Origin: Qipengyuania gelatinilytica
Lineage (GTDB): Bacteria > Pseudomonadota > Alphaproteobacteria > Sphingomonadales > Sphingomonadaceae
Assembly: GCF_019711315.1 (NCBI RefSeq)
Contig: NZ_CP081294.1
Location: 2,728,001 to 2,792,000 of the forward strand
Reading direction: 5' to 3'
Length of the DNA: 64,000 nt
The position numbers and the translations under genes are program-made. Shown piece after piece: positions 1 to 8,084 of this stretch (positions within the stretch are counted from its first letter, which is position 1; each line of letters opens with the position of its first letter). The notes below the pieces were generated by a model. The model saw only the letters and a list, made by a program, of their open reading frames with translations. It was not told the origin of the DNA and searched no databases.

Positions 1-138
1 CTCGTCGAAGCAGCCATAGGAATAGAGGCCTACGTCGACACGGTGACGTCGGCTGAAATGATCCCGGAGCGGAATGCTAGTCGCCTGATTCCGAAGCCAG
101 GCCCAAACGCGAGCCTTGTTCAGCAACCTAGAAAACAT
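1..138 (-). CDS. Hexapeptide-type acetyltransferase, N-terminus only (cut by window edge)
   Basis: An ATG at 138 follows a good ribosome binding site (AGGAG, 8 bases upstream) and opens a frame that runs off the left edge, giving 46 residues. The last residues read VDVGLYSYGCFDE. That resembles the segment just before the left-handed beta-helix of Vat/WcaF-like O-acetyltransferases in polysaccharide clusters (family knowledge). The catalytic hexapeptide repeats themselves lie outside the window, so the assignment rests on this short segment and on the polysaccharide context. It is transcribed leftward, 59 bases after the end of the AAA+ ATPase gene, so the two may share a transcript. Another acyltransferase family with the same lead-in is possible. 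Confidence 0.55.
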   Translation of the reverse strand, partial: MFSRLLNKARVWAWLRNQATSIPLRDHFSRRHRVDVGLYSYGCFDE

Positions 139-197
139 TCAGAATTCTCCTGACAGGCGACTTAACGACCGTGCCCGCAATTTGCTGGCCGCAGTTG

Positions 198-1553
198 CTA
201 TCGCCCTACCGGTGCGGCGATCAATTGTGCTTCACCACGCTTTAAAAGCCGTCCTAGCAAGAGAATGTAGGAGATGCTGGCTTCTTCCTTGAAAACCACG
301 TGATCGTTTTTCTCGACGAGCAGCGCAGACCGCACTTGTGGCGTCACACGATCAAGCGGTTCGGTTTCCAGCGTTTCAGCTCCATCAAGCGCCCCTTTGG
401 CAAGAGCGCTAAGGGCCGCAAAATTCCCTTCCACACATTCGTGGGTGATCGTTTCGCGCGCCTGATCTGACAGCCTGAGGCCAATTTCTTCCTCGGCTTC
501 CTGACCGGCCCTGTGAACGTCGTCCAGGCCGACTTTCGCCCGACCACCTCGAACAGCATTAAAGCTGGAGTGAAGTGCCAGCAGTTGTGCCAGATAAGGG
601 AGGCCGTGCGACCATTGAGCAATCAGGTCCTTCGCATCAGCATCGAAGATGAGCGAAGCAGTTTTCGAACCGAGATCTAACAATTGCTGGGTCTCGTCTT
701 CCGAAAGCCTGCCGACCGGCAATCCGATGAGGTTCCTGCGGATCGACGGGATATGCGAGAACAGTGCGGTGAGGTTGGATGCCACGCCCGCAATCACGAA
801 CTGTATCGGGGTGCCGCGATCGGAGAGGTTCTTGATCAATTCAGCCATCTGCTCGCGGACACCCTCATCCGAAACACGGTCAAATTCATCTACCAGGAGC
901 AGGAAGTTCGCGCCTTCCACGTGTTCGAATGCCGTAGTGGCATCTGCCACCGTGACCGGGCTGGCACCGAACAGTGCGTTGAAGCTGTCACCTCGCTCCA
1001 CTTCAACATCCGTAGGCTGGAAGCCTGAATGGAATAGCAGCGGGATTTCCCTCGCGAAGCTTCTGATCAGGGAGTCGAATGTCGTGTCGGAGCCACAGGA
1101 GTTGTAGCTGGCGTGATATCCTGCGCCAGAAGCCTGCTCCTCAAGGACCCGCATGATCGAGGTCTTGCCGATACCCCTGTCTCCGTAAAGCACCAGGTGA
1201 AGATGCTGGTCCTCGAGCAAACGGATGATCCGTTGGAGGAGAGCCCGCCGCCCGGCAAATCGTTTTCCGTTCGAGACGGGGTGCGATGGTGTGAAGGCAT
1301 TGCGCAGCTGGCCCATGATGGCCTTTGCGAAGGGGGTCCCGCTCGCCCTGTTCCGTCCGCCTGAGAAGCTCGGGAGGGGATCGTTACCCGTATCGTCGTC
1401 AGCTTCCCCGGACAGCCTCAGTATGCGGGCGGAGGCGGCCGCACCGCGGATATTCGACGTCTCTGCGACCTCGGAATGGCCTTCTTCAATGCGGTCGGAC
1501 TGCGCCCTGCCGAGTAGTCTCGACCAAAAACCGGGCTTTTCGGAATAGCTCAT
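198..1553 (-). CDS. AAA+ ATPase of the ORC1/Cdc6-like class
   Basis: This 451-residue protein has a poorly conserved N-terminal tail (about residues 1-95, acidic and Gly/Ser rich). A P-loop ATPase follows: FAGR lead-in near 99-102, Walker A GDRGIGKTS at 124-132, Walker B FLLLVDEFD at 217-225. The C-terminal part (about 300-451) looks like a helical/winged-helix region. There is no signal peptide and no clear membrane segment. The ATG at 1553 has GGAAGG upstream. AAA+ ATPases are regular members of exosortase/polysaccharide loci (for example the XrtA-associated ATPase family), but this one is longer and its P-loop differs from the usual ExeA-like form. Its task here is unknown; an ATP-dependent regulatory or assembly role is only inference. 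Confidence 0.8.
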   Translation of the reverse strand: MSYSEKPGFWSRLLGRAQSDRIEEGHSEVAETSNIRGAAASARILRLSGEADDDTGNDPLPSFSGGRNRASGTPFAKAIMGQLRNAFTPSHPVSNGKRFAGRRALLQRIIRLLEDQHLHLVLYGDRGIGKTSIMRVLEEQASGAGYHASYNSCGSDTTFDSLIRSFAREIPLLFHSGFQPTDVEVERGDSFNALFGASPVTVADATTAFEHVEGANFLLLVDEFDRVSDEGVREQMAELIKNLSDRGTPIQFVIAGVASNLTALFSHIPSIRRNLIGLPVGRLSEDETQQLLDLGSKTASLIFDADAKDLIAQWSHGLPYLAQLLALHSSFNAVRGGRAKVGLDDVHRAGQEAEEEIGLRLSDQARETITHECVEGNFAALSALAKGALDGAETLETEPLDRVTPQVRSALLVEKNDHVVFKEEASISYILLLGRLLKRGEAQLIAAPVGR

Positions 1554-1683
1554 CGCTGCCTTCCAATACGTAAGTTATGCGCGGGCATATACCATTGAAC
1601 TCTTAGGAAATGGTGCACTTTCGATGCTGATGTCCCAAAGTGACATGCTTCGCATTAACTTTACATAACCGAAACGGGCGAGG

Positions 1684-1923
1684 TCAGGCGGGGCGGAATG
1701 GTTTGAGGATCGCGTAAGTGTAAGCAAGCACCCCGAGTATCGCGGCGACCGCAAGCAGGTCGTACCCTTCGTTCCCGAGATAGTTGGCCACGGCACAGCC
1801 CACAGCAGCCGGAAGATACTGCCAGATCGTGTCGGGCGGCTCATCCATCGCCGAGCGCTGGAGAAATAGGGTTATTAATCCTGCGAAAATCAGGACCGTA
1901 ACCCAGTCATAGACCGTTTCCAT
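1684..1923 (-). CDS. XrtV sorting system accessory protein
   Basis: This is a 79-residue membrane protein starting METVYDWVTV, with two hydrophobic segments (about residues 7-23 and 52-73) and a conserved-looking middle (AVGCAVANYLGNEGYD). I recognise it as the small accessory family that accompanies exosortase V in Sphingomonadales. The exosortase itself lies about 26 kb away in this window at 27605-28513. The ATG at 1923 is chosen because it has AGGGG nine bases upstream; an in-frame TTG at 1941 has no such site. It is a single gene on the left-going strand. Its molecular role in sorting is not known to me. Confidence 0.85.
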   Translation of the reverse strand: METVYDWVTVLIFAGLITLFLQRSAMDEPPDTIWQYLPAAVGCAVANYLGNEGYDLLAVAAILGVLAYTYAILKPFRPA

Positions 1924-2070
1924 CGTATTCTGCCCCTGCAACTCCAGACCTGAAAAGACGGTCTAGCGCAATACTCAGACCAAACAAGGAATACAGGGGA
2001 GCGATGTGTGATGACCCTTTTCGGGACATCAAATGCGCAGTCGCGCATCTGGATGCGGGATAGGCGGGGC

Positions 2071-2247
2071 CTATTCTGTCATCGAGGCAACCGGATCGTC
2101 CCAGTCGAGGCCGAGTTCCTGCTGCAAGCGCGCGTGGAGCGAACCCACCTGACCACCCGCAACAAATGTCTTCGGAACCCGCTCGTTTTCGTTAGCAGTC
2201 TCCTGCGAGACGACCTCTGATTGGCGGCTACGGTTTGCCAGATTCAT
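2071..2247 (-). CDS. Small hypothetical protein, 58 residues
   Basis: The frame from the ATG at 2247 encodes 58 mostly polar residues, starting MNLANRSRQSEVV and ending DDPVASMTE. It has no membrane segment, signal peptide or cysteine. The case for a real gene is the ribosome binding site AAGGAG at seven bases, one of the best in the region, and its place between two recognisable left-going genes. The reading frame extends upstream of the ATG, but without any initiation signal. I recognise no family. Confidence 0.5.
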   Translation of the reverse strand: MNLANRSRQSEVVSQETANENERVPKTFVAGGQVGSLHARLQQELGLDWDDPVASMTE

Positions 2248-2349
2248 CAGAAAACTCCTTCCCTCCAAGGATGCAGAGAAAAGGTTAACGAATCCTTGCC
2301 GATTGGCAAGTGTCACTACCTAGCCCAAGTGACGTCTGAAGCGTGTGTC

Positions 2350-2796
2350 TCAGCTGACCGTGGGGCCCACGAGCATTCCGTAGTGACCCGTCCGGATCCC
2401 GCTCTTAATGACGCGAGCAGGATTGCCAGCTGCAATCGAGCGATCGGGAACGTCGCTGGTCACGACCGATCCGGCTGCGATGATGCAATGATCCCCAATC
2501 CGGACACCCGGGAGGATAATGGAGCCTGCGCCAATGAAGCAGTTGGAGCCGATAAAGGTATCGACGTGATTTGCCCGGACAAAATCGTGTGTGAAAATCT
2601 GTACTGATGGAGTGACGATAGTATTTTCGCCGATGTGCACGCCTTTAGGGTTCGTGAAATCGAGCCTCGCCTTTAAGGAGATACGTGCGCCTGAGCCGAT
2701 ATTCATTCCCCACACCGATCGCAGATAGGTGCGCCGCGCCCCGGCAATTCTCCTGTGAAGTGAAGTCCGCAACACCTTTAGACGGTCTGCAATCAA
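2350..2796 (-). CDS. Hexapeptide-repeat O-acyltransferase (WcaF/maltose acetyltransferase-like)
   Basis: This 148-residue protein carries the left-handed beta-helix signature. Isoleucine/valine-rich hexads (IGENTIV, FIGSNCFIGAGSIIL, IGDHCIIAAGSVV) are followed by the family's typical end (AAGNPARVIK). The catalytic histidine lies in IFTHDF. Such enzymes transfer acetyl from acetyl-CoA to a sugar hydroxyl, so a role in decorating the polysaccharide repeat unit is likely. The start is assigned to a TTG at 2796, with a GTG at 2775 as alternative; neither has a strong ribosome binding site. It is smaller than full-length members with an N-terminal extension but complete for the short class. Confidence 0.8.
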   Translation of the reverse strand: MIADRLKVLRTSLHRRIAGARRTYLRSVWGMNIGSGARISLKARLDFTNPKGVHIGENTIVTPSVQIFTHDFVRANHVDTFIGSNCFIGAGSIILPGVRIGDHCIIAAGSVVTSDVPDRSIAAGNPARVIKSGIRTGHYGMLVGPTVS

Positions 2797-3057
2797 CCTG
2801 CGTTTCCCTTTTCCGATCGGCGCTTCCGTAGCGCGTTGTTTCCGGCCCTTCTAGGCGGGTAGGGCAAGGAACCACACTTCTGTGCCAGAATCGAACACTT
2901 GTGGATGGGTAGTGTATTCTCTTCCAATCTTCTCGTTGAGCGGTTAAGTAGTTTGAAACCGCGAATCGGTTCACTCAAACGTTGACGACAAATTGATGCT
3001 TAGGGCGCTCAGGACATTTAGCCCATGAGAACCTCGAGCCTCCCAATGGGGGTAATT

Positions 3058-3651
3058 ATGTTTAAAGATTTCAAGCGTTTCGGGATTGCGTTCTCGGCCT
3101 TGCTTGCAGCAGTCGGCTTCTCTGCTGCTCCGCAAGTCGCTTCCGCTGCCCAAGTCGTCGAACCGTGCGATCCCGCCCTCGTCAATCCGACAGCGCAGGC
3201 ATGTTCCGGTTACTATAGCGGCAACCTGCTTGGCGGCAGCAGCACCCAGATTGCCGCTCAGATTGCGGGCGTGGATGCATTGGGTGCGGCCTACACCTTC
3301 GATGGCAATTGGGGTGCGGTCGATCCGACGAAGATTACCGGTCTTATCGGAGGCAACGTTCTGGATTTCGGAACCACGCTTTATGGCCTTACCGTGATTG
3401 GTGCCCACTTCGGTAATGTCGCCGGCTCGGCTGGCAACGTGACCGTGTTTTACCTTTTCGACTTCGGTACGGAAGGTGCAAACGGCGTCGTTCTGAACGA
3501 TATCCAGGGCTTCTCGAATGCTGTCCTTTACACCACCGGGGCGGTGCCAGAACCTGCAACCTGGCTGCTGTTCATCCTGGCTTTTGCCGCGATCGGTGCA
3601 GCGATGCGCTCGCGCAGCCGGAAGACCAAGGGCGCACTGGCTACTGCCTGA
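3058..3651 (+). CDS. PEPxxWA-CTERM sorting-domain protein
   Basis: This 197-residue exported protein has a Sec signal peptide (about 1-28, ending SAAPQVASA), then a secreted Gly/Ala/Thr-rich domain with two cysteines near its start. It ends in the tripartite sorting signal: the PEP motif VPEPATW, a hydrophobic helix of about 15 residues, and a basic tail (RSRSRKTK). Known exosortases recognise exactly this arrangement, so exosortase V encoded at 27605-28513 is the probable processor. The ATG at 3058 is chosen because GGGGG sits five bases upstream and the signal peptide then begins correctly; an ATG 33 bases upstream would add a poorly fitting extension. A strong terminator follows. The function of the mature domain is unknown. 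Confidence 0.88.
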   Translation: MFKDFKRFGIAFSALLAAVGFSAAPQVASAAQVVEPCDPALVNPTAQACSGYYSGNLLGGSSTQIAAQIAGVDALGAAYTFDGNWGAVDPTKITGLIGGNVLDFGTTLYGLTVIGAHFGNVAGSAGNVTVFYLFDFGTEGANGVVLNDIQGFSNAVLYTTGAVPEPATWLLFILAFAAIGAAMRSRSRKTKGALATA

Positions 3652-3675
3652 GCGCTTTTGCAGAAGTGAGATTGA

Positions 3676-3709
3676 AAAAGGGCCGGGGATTTACCACGGC
3701 CCTTTTTTC
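3676..3709. terminator. Bidirectional intrinsic terminator
   Basis: A perfect 8-bp stem (AAGGGCCG at 3678-3685 with CGGCCCTT at 3697-3704) closes an 11-base loop. It is followed by a T-run on the top strand and, read in reverse, by a T-run on the bottom strand. It sits between the convergent ends of the PEP-CTERM gene (3651) and the CAP-domain gene (3745), so it can stop transcription from both sides. Confidence 0.88.
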
Positions 3710-3744
3710 TTGGAAAAGGCGGTGACCTTCTGCGCCGCTACCTG

Positions 3745-4287
3745 TCAGAATACGTCACGCCCGATAATATTCCCGGGACGGCTATAACGACAGACGAGAA
3801 TCTCGCGCTTTTCGTTTGCCGCCAGACCGCAACCCACCTTTCCTGTTTTCCGCCAGACAACCTGAGTGAAGTGGCTCACGTCGGCAACGTTTTGCGTCAA
3901 GCTGTTGTAAGGGAAGCGGCCAGGCTGGAAGTGCTTCTTTTCAGCGACCCATAGTCCGATCATGGCTTCCGGGTCGAATGCCCCCTTCGTGCCGCCCCAG
4001 ATATTCTCGCCTTCGGGCTTGCGTTCTGGATCGTCGGGCGAATGTTCGAACTTTCCGGTTCTCGCGAGATGCGTGGCCCATTGCTCAGCGCCGCGCGCCA
4101 GCTTGTTGTCCCATACAAGTGCGGGGACGCCGTGCAGATCCCGTTCCCGGTTGTGACTGGCGAGCAGCCGGTCATCGAAATCCGACAGACGGCCTTGCAT
4201 GCCGGTGAGGCTCGCAAATGCGGCCAAGGCCAGACCACACTTGGCCAGCCTCGATGATGTCGCAAAGCGGATGGATTTCTCAGGCAT
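3745..4287 (-). CDS. CAP-domain (SCP/PR-1-like) exported protein
   Basis: This 180-residue protein has an N-terminal hydrophobic stretch (LAKCGLALAAFASLTG) serving as signal peptide or anchor. The CAP fold follows, with its hallmarks ASHNRERDLHGVPAL (first helix, with the conserved His), GENIW, and HFTQVVWRKTGKVGCG (second His and the CAP signature). CAP proteins are secreted or periplasmic. Bacterial members are poorly understood and have been proposed to bind lipids or cell-wall material. The ATG at 4287 is preferred; a TTG at 4308 would add seven residues. It lies 76 bases downstream of the L,D-transpeptidase gene on the same strand, so co-transcription is possible. Confidence 0.87.
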   Translation of the reverse strand: MPEKSIRFATSSRLAKCGLALAAFASLTGMQGRLSDFDDRLLASHNRERDLHGVPALVWDNKLARGAEQWATHLARTGKFEHSPDDPERKPEGENIWGGTKGAFDPEAMIGLWVAEKKHFQPGRFPYNSLTQNVADVSHFTQVVWRKTGKVGCGLAANEKREILVCRYSRPGNIIGRDVF

Positions 4288-4363
4288 AGCCCGAGGAATA
4301 GTCGCCAACCCTTAAGGATTGGTTCGTTGGATAATCGGATTTGCTCTACAGGGGGCGTTCTGG

Positions 4364-5005
4364 TCAGTTGGTCGAACGAACGATCCGAACGGTGTCGCCC
4401 TTTTCCATCGCATCGAATATCCGGCGGGCGAATTCTAGCGGCAGGCCAATGCACCCGTGGGTGGCACGAAATTCCGACATGGGACTGCCGTGGAGAGCCA
4501 CACCGTCTGTGGTAATGAACATCGAGTAGGGCATCGGCGCGTCGTAGGAGCGCGAGTGATAGTCACGATGCTTTGAGCGTATCGGAAAGGTCCCGGTGGG
4601 CGACTCATACCCATCACCGCCATAGACGATTACCGCAGTCCCAATTTCGTGACCGTCGCGGAAAATCGAAATCATCTGTCGACGAAGATCCACGTGGATG
4701 TTCATCTCGCCTTCCGGGATGCCGTCGTCATTCCACACGTATTCGCCGTGCTTTAGAGATCGCGGTACCCTAAGCAGCGACTTCACTCCGGCAGGAAGAA
4801 GATCACGCGACTGCGCGCGTTCCAGTGCCTCGGGAGACAACTGCAATCGAACGGATTTGCTTTCGCTCGCCTGCTCGGCGGCTACGGACTGCCCGGGCTT
4901 GTCACCGATCGGCTCCGGATCATCTCCGGGCGAGGCAGCAAATGCAACAACGGCAAGACTACCGGCAAGGCCAGCAAAGCAGAGCGGGAGGGTTAGCTTA
5001 AGCAC
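4364..5005 (-). CDS. L,D-transpeptidase (YkuD domain)
   Basis: The 213-residue protein has a signal peptide or N-terminal anchor (about 1-24), a linker, and a YkuD catalytic domain (about 100-212). The catalytic motif is LHGSPMSEFRATHGCIGLP, with His172 and Cys185; the usual arginine after the cysteine-isoleucine pair is glycine here. YkuD enzymes form 3-3 cross-links or attach proteins to peptidoglycan through a cysteine acyl-enzyme in the periplasm. The start is a GTG at 5005 that overlaps the end of the upstream PEP-CTERM gene by eight bases, so translation is probably coupled. Whether it acts on peptidoglycan in general or on that partner cannot be seen from sequence. Confidence 0.88.
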   Translation of the reverse strand: MLKLTLPLCFAGLAGSLAVVAFAASPGDDPEPIGDKPGQSVAAEQASESKSVRLQLSPEALERAQSRDLLPAGVKSLLRVPRSLKHGEYVWNDDGIPEGEMNIHVDLRRQMISIFRDGHEIGTAVIVYGGDGYESPTGTFPIRSKHRDYHSRSYDAPMPYSMFITTDGVALHGSPMSEFRATHGCIGLPLEFARRIFDAMEKGDTVRIVRSTN

Positions 5006-5621
5006 GGACCAGTCCGGTCAGGACGCTCCTGCGACGACGAAGCGCGTGGCCTATGAACATGAATCCAAGGAGGAACATCGCCCAAGTGGAGGGCTCTGGA
5101 ACCGGCCCGACCGGAGGATTGGGTGTTGGAGGTTCGGGGCCTCCGCCGCCTCCGCCGCCTCCGCCGCCACCACCAATGAGGCCGCCTCCACCACCGCCGA
5201 ACGGAGTGAAGGCGAGGGGAGCCAGCACCGCCGGCTGAGCCGCGACTGGCGCGATGGGATCGGCGGCCACGGTTTCGACCGGTTCGGTTCCAGGAAGGCT
5301 TTCCGGGTCTTCGCTCGGAGCTTCGAACACTTTGCCAAGTGCCTGCTGCTCAGGCGCGCCGGCCGCAACTTCGGCATCGGCAAAAGTGCCACTCTTACCT
5401 TTGCCCTTACCCTTCATGATTGACGCATCGCCACGCTCGCCAGGCGACCTTCCAAGGAATTCGTCCAGCGCGTCTTGCGTTTGCTGCATCAGCCTAAGGG
5501 GCACATCTGCGGTTTCAGGGTATGCAACCAGAACGCCAGTCGCACTGACGCAGAACAGCGCTAGCATTGCCCACGCTTTCCTGCCCCCAGTGAGACGATT
5601 CGTTAACTGTCGCATAACCAT
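4998..5621 (-). CDS. PEPxxWA-CTERM protein with poly-glycine stalk
   Basis: About 207 residues. A hydrophobic N-terminal segment (AMLALFCVSATGVLVAY) serves as signal or anchor. An acidic/alanine-rich middle contains a Lys-Gly run (KGKGKGK), followed by two glycine tracts (six and about twelve glycines), a Pro-rich spacer, and then the sorting signal VPEPSTW, a hydrophobic helix and the tail RRRRS. The tripartite C-terminus marks it as an exosortase substrate. The start is uncertain among ATGs at 5621 and 5615 and a GTG at 5633; none has a strong ribosome binding site. Its stop codon lies inside the start region of the L,D-transpeptidase gene, making a tight two-gene unit. The low-complexity middle suggests a surface stalk or spacer rather than an enzyme. 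Confidence 0.82.
   Translation of the reverse strand: MVMRQLTNRLTGGRKAWAMLALFCVSATGVLVAYPETADVPLRLMQQTQDALDEFLGRSPGERGDASIMKGKGKGKSGTFADAEVAAGAPEQQALGKVFEAPSEDPESLPGTEPVETVAADPIAPVAAQPAVLAPLAFTPFGGGGGGLIGGGGGGGGGGGGPEPPTPNPPVGPVPEPSTWAMFLLGFMFIGHALRRRRSVLTGLVRA
5141..5175. repeat. Short tandem repeat encoding the glycine tract
   Basis: Three perfect copies of the nine-base unit CTCCGCCGC occupy 5141-5167, followed by the imperfect CACCACCA. Read on the minus strand they encode the long glycine run of the PEP-CTERM protein at 4998-5621. In-frame gain or loss of units by slippage would change the stalk length without breaking the gene. Confidence 0.85.
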
Positions 5622-5821
5622 TACAACTGGCACTGTATCTTATGCTTCTGGAAAATTAAAAGGCTTTCTGTGTCGGAAACGCCGTAGAAGTCAGCCTTGT
5701 TCCGAATTGGAACGGGTTGGAAATTATGGCCAGTCATTGGGCTCGAACGGTCCAAGCGCGGTTGCAATTCGTGTCACCGGAAGCCAAAGCCACACTGCTG
5801 TTTTTCTTCAAGGGGTTATTA

Positions 5822-6700
5822 GTGCGAAAAGGAATTATTCTGGCAGGGGGCTCGGGCACGAGGCTTTGGCCGCTCACGAAAGCGGTCTCGAAGCAAATGA
5901 TGCCTGTCTACGACAAGCCGATGATCTATTACCCGCTTTCGGTCCTGATGCTGGCCGGGATCCGGGATATCCTGATCATCACCACCCCCCAGGACCAGGA
6001 AGCCTTCCGGCAGCTTTTGGGCGATGGTTCGGAACTAGGCATTCAACTGACCTTCGCAATCCAACCCGAGCCACGGGGGCTGGCACAGGCCTACCACATC
6101 GGTGCAGATTTCGTCGGAGACGCACCTTCGACCCTCATTCTGGGGGACAACATCTATTACGGCCACGGTCTGAGCCAGCTTCTGCAGTCTGCCTATTCGC
6201 AGACAGACGGCGCTACGGTCTTCGGCTACTACGTCAAGGATCCTGAACGGTATGGCGTGGTCAGCTTCGATGACGCTGGAAATGCTACCTCAATCGAGGA
6301 AAAGCCGAAGAGCCCCAAATCGAACTACGCGGTTACCGGCCTCTATTTCTACGATGGCGATGCTGTGAGGCTGGCGAAGGATCTCGCACCGTCACCACGC
6401 GGCGAACTCGAGATTACCGATCTGAATCGGCTTTATCTTGACGCAGGCAAGCTGAACGTCGAGCTGATGGGGCGCGGATATGCTTGGCTCGATACCGGGA
6501 CACACGCCTCCCTACTTGAGGCTGCGGAGTATGTGCGCATCACAGAAGAACGGCAGGGACTGAAGATCTGCTGTCCGGAAGAAATTGCGTGGCGTATGGG
6601 CTTCATCGATTCCGAGCAGCTGGAAGAGCTCGCTGCGCCGCTCCTCAAGTCCGGATATGGAGAATACCTGGCAGGATTGGTCCGCGGAGAAGGCGTTTGA
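5822..6700 (+). CDS. rfbA: Glucose-1-phosphate thymidylyltransferase
   Basis: This 292-residue enzyme makes dTDP-glucose from glucose-1-phosphate and dTTP, the first step of dTDP-L-rhamnose synthesis. It shows the nucleotidyltransferase motif [16 protein letters not shown] at its N-terminus, [25 protein letters not shown] and EEKP, and has the usual RmlA length. The start is a GTG at 5822 with AAGGGG upstream; the frame is open 35 codons further but those residues do not match the family. It is the first gene of a tightly packed A-C-D-B unit; the next gene starts inside its stop codon. Confidence 0.96.
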   Translation: MRKGIILAGGSGTRLWPLTKAVSKQMMPVYDKPMIYYPLSVLMLAGIRDILIITTPQDQEAFRQLLGDGSELGIQLTFAIQPEPRGLAQAYHIGADFVGDAPSTLILGDNIYYGHGLSQLLQSAYSQTDGATVFGYYVKDPERYGVVSFDDAGNATSIEEKPKSPKSNYAVTGLYFYDGDAVRLAKDLAPSPRGELEITDLNRLYLDAGKLNVELMGRGYAWLDTGTHASLLEAAEYVRITEERQGLKICCPEEIAWRMGFIDSEQLEELAAPLLKSGYGEYLAGLVRGEGV

Positions 6701-7242
6701 ACGTCAAGGAAACAGGGATTGCGGATTGCCTCCTGATTGAGCCGAGAGTTTTCGGCGACGATCGTGGGTTCTTCATGGAGAGCTGGAACCAGCGCAGTTT
6801 TGCGGCAGCCGGCCTAGATCTCGAATTCGTGCAGGACAATCACAGCATGTCGTCGGCTGGAGTGCTGCGTGGACTGCATTATCAAAAGCCGAATCCGCAG
6901 GGCAAGCTCGTGCGTGTAACACATGGTGCCGTCTACGACGTGGTCGTCGATTTGCGCCGCTCCTCGCCCACCTTCGGCAAGAGCGCGGGCTTTGAGTTGA
7001 GCGGGCAAAATCGCAGCATGCTCTGGGTTCCGCCCGGCCTCGCGCATGGTTTCCTCACACTCGAAGACGCGACCCATTTTCTCTACAAATGTACCGCATT
7101 CTACGACCCTGCCAACGAGCACTCGCTCCTGTGGGATGATCCGGAACTCGGGATCGAGTGGCCGCTCGGTGACATGGAACCGGTGCTGTCGGAAAAGGAT
7201 CGCGCCGGTCGGCCATTGGCCAATGCCGAGACTTTCGCATGA
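6697..7242 (+). CDS. rfbC: dTDP-4-dehydrorhamnose 3,5-epimerase
   Basis: This 181-residue cupin-type epimerase performs the third step of dTDP-L-rhamnose synthesis. Diagnostic stretches are [17 protein letters not shown] (catalytic His), and [14 protein letters not shown]. The start is a TTG at 6697 that overlaps the rfbA stop codon (TTGA), with GGAGAAGG just upstream; no ATG or GTG fits. The unusual start plus overlap suggests translational coupling to rfbA. The length is normal for the family. Confidence 0.95.
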   Translation: MNVKETGIADCLLIEPRVFGDDRGFFMESWNQRSFAAAGLDLEFVQDNHSMSSAGVLRGLHYQKPNPQGKLVRVTHGAVYDVVVDLRRSSPTFGKSAGFELSGQNRSMLWVPPGLAHGFLTLEDATHFLYKCTAFYDPANEHSLLWDDPELGIEWPLGDMEPVLSEKDRAGRPLANAETFA

Positions 7243-8084
7243 AGGTCCTTGTTCTCGGCGCCGGAGGCCAGGTCGGAAGCGCCATGGTCGGACGGTCTCC
7301 GTCCTCAGTATCGATTACCGGCTTCGATCGCCGATCGCTCGATGTCACTGATCGCGACCGATTGGCGCGGGCAATGCATGAGATCGGTCCGGATGTCGTC
7401 GTCAACTGCACCGCCTATACCAAGGTTGATGACGCAGAGAGCGACCCGGGTCTCGCCCACGCCATAAACTGCGAGGCAGTGGGCAAGATTGTAGAGACGG
7501 CTCACGCAACGGGAGCCAGATGCGTTCATCTGTCGACCGATTTCGTGTTCAATGGTCACTCTTCGCGACCTTATTCTCCCGGCGACCCGACTGAACCGGT
7601 AAACGTATACGGGGGTACCAAGCGTGCCGGCGAATTGCAGTTGGGCCCGGAAGATCTCCTTGTGCGCACAGCTTGGGTATATGATGGGAAGAACCGCAAC
7701 TTCGTGACGACCATGCTGGGGCTGATGCGGGATCGAGAAGAGCTTGGCGTCGTCTGCGACCAGATCGGCACCCCCACCTTCGCGAACGATCTCGCCGACG
7801 CCTTGTGGCGATTGATCGCATGCGATGCGAAAGGAACTCTGCATTATACCAATGCGGGCGTAGCGAGTTGGTACGATTTTGCCGTCGCTATATTCGAGGA
7901 AGCCACCGATTCCGGAACGCTCAAGAAGGACGTGATCATACGGCCGATAAAGACCGAGGAATTCCCCACAGCCGCTCGTCGTCCGGCCTTTTCCGTTCTC
8001 GACTGTTTCACTACCTATGAACTGCTTGGCGAACCGGCCCGCCATTGGCGTGCGGCTCTCAGGACAGCTTTGGAGCCCTCCTGA
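7239..8084 (+). CDS. rfbD: dTDP-4-dehydrorhamnose reductase
   Basis: The 281-residue extended short-chain dehydrogenase reduces dTDP-4-keto-L-rhamnose to dTDP-L-rhamnose with NAD(P)H. Seen in the sequence are the N-terminal nucleotide-binding motif VLGAGGQVGS, the RmlD hallmark NCTAYTKVDDAE, STDFVFNG, and the catalytic pair in VYGGTKRAGE. It overlaps rfbC by four bases (ATGA) and is itself overlapped by rfbB, continuing the operon. Confidence 0.96.
   Translation: MKVLVLGAGGQVGSAMVGRSPSSVSITGFDRRSLDVTDRDRLARAMHEIGPDVVVNCTAYTKVDDAESDPGLAHAINCEAVGKIVETAHATGARCVHLSTDFVFNGHSSRPYSPGDPTEPVNVYGGTKRAGELQLGPEDLLVRTAWVYDGKNRNFVTTMLGLMRDREELGVVCDQIGTPTFANDLADALWRLIACDAKGTLHYTNAGVASWYDFAVAIFEEATDSGTLKKDVIIRPIKTEEFPTAARRPAFSVLDCFTTYELLGEPARHWRAALRTALEPS

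Noticed and set aside
2645..2978. Two overlapping minus-strand frames (109 and 61 codons) upstream of the hexapeptide acyltransferase
   Set aside because: Basic, low-hydrophobicity composition, no ribosome binding site and no family likeness; the stretch is more likely the 5' region of the acyltransferase and the promoter region of the PEP-CTERM gene.
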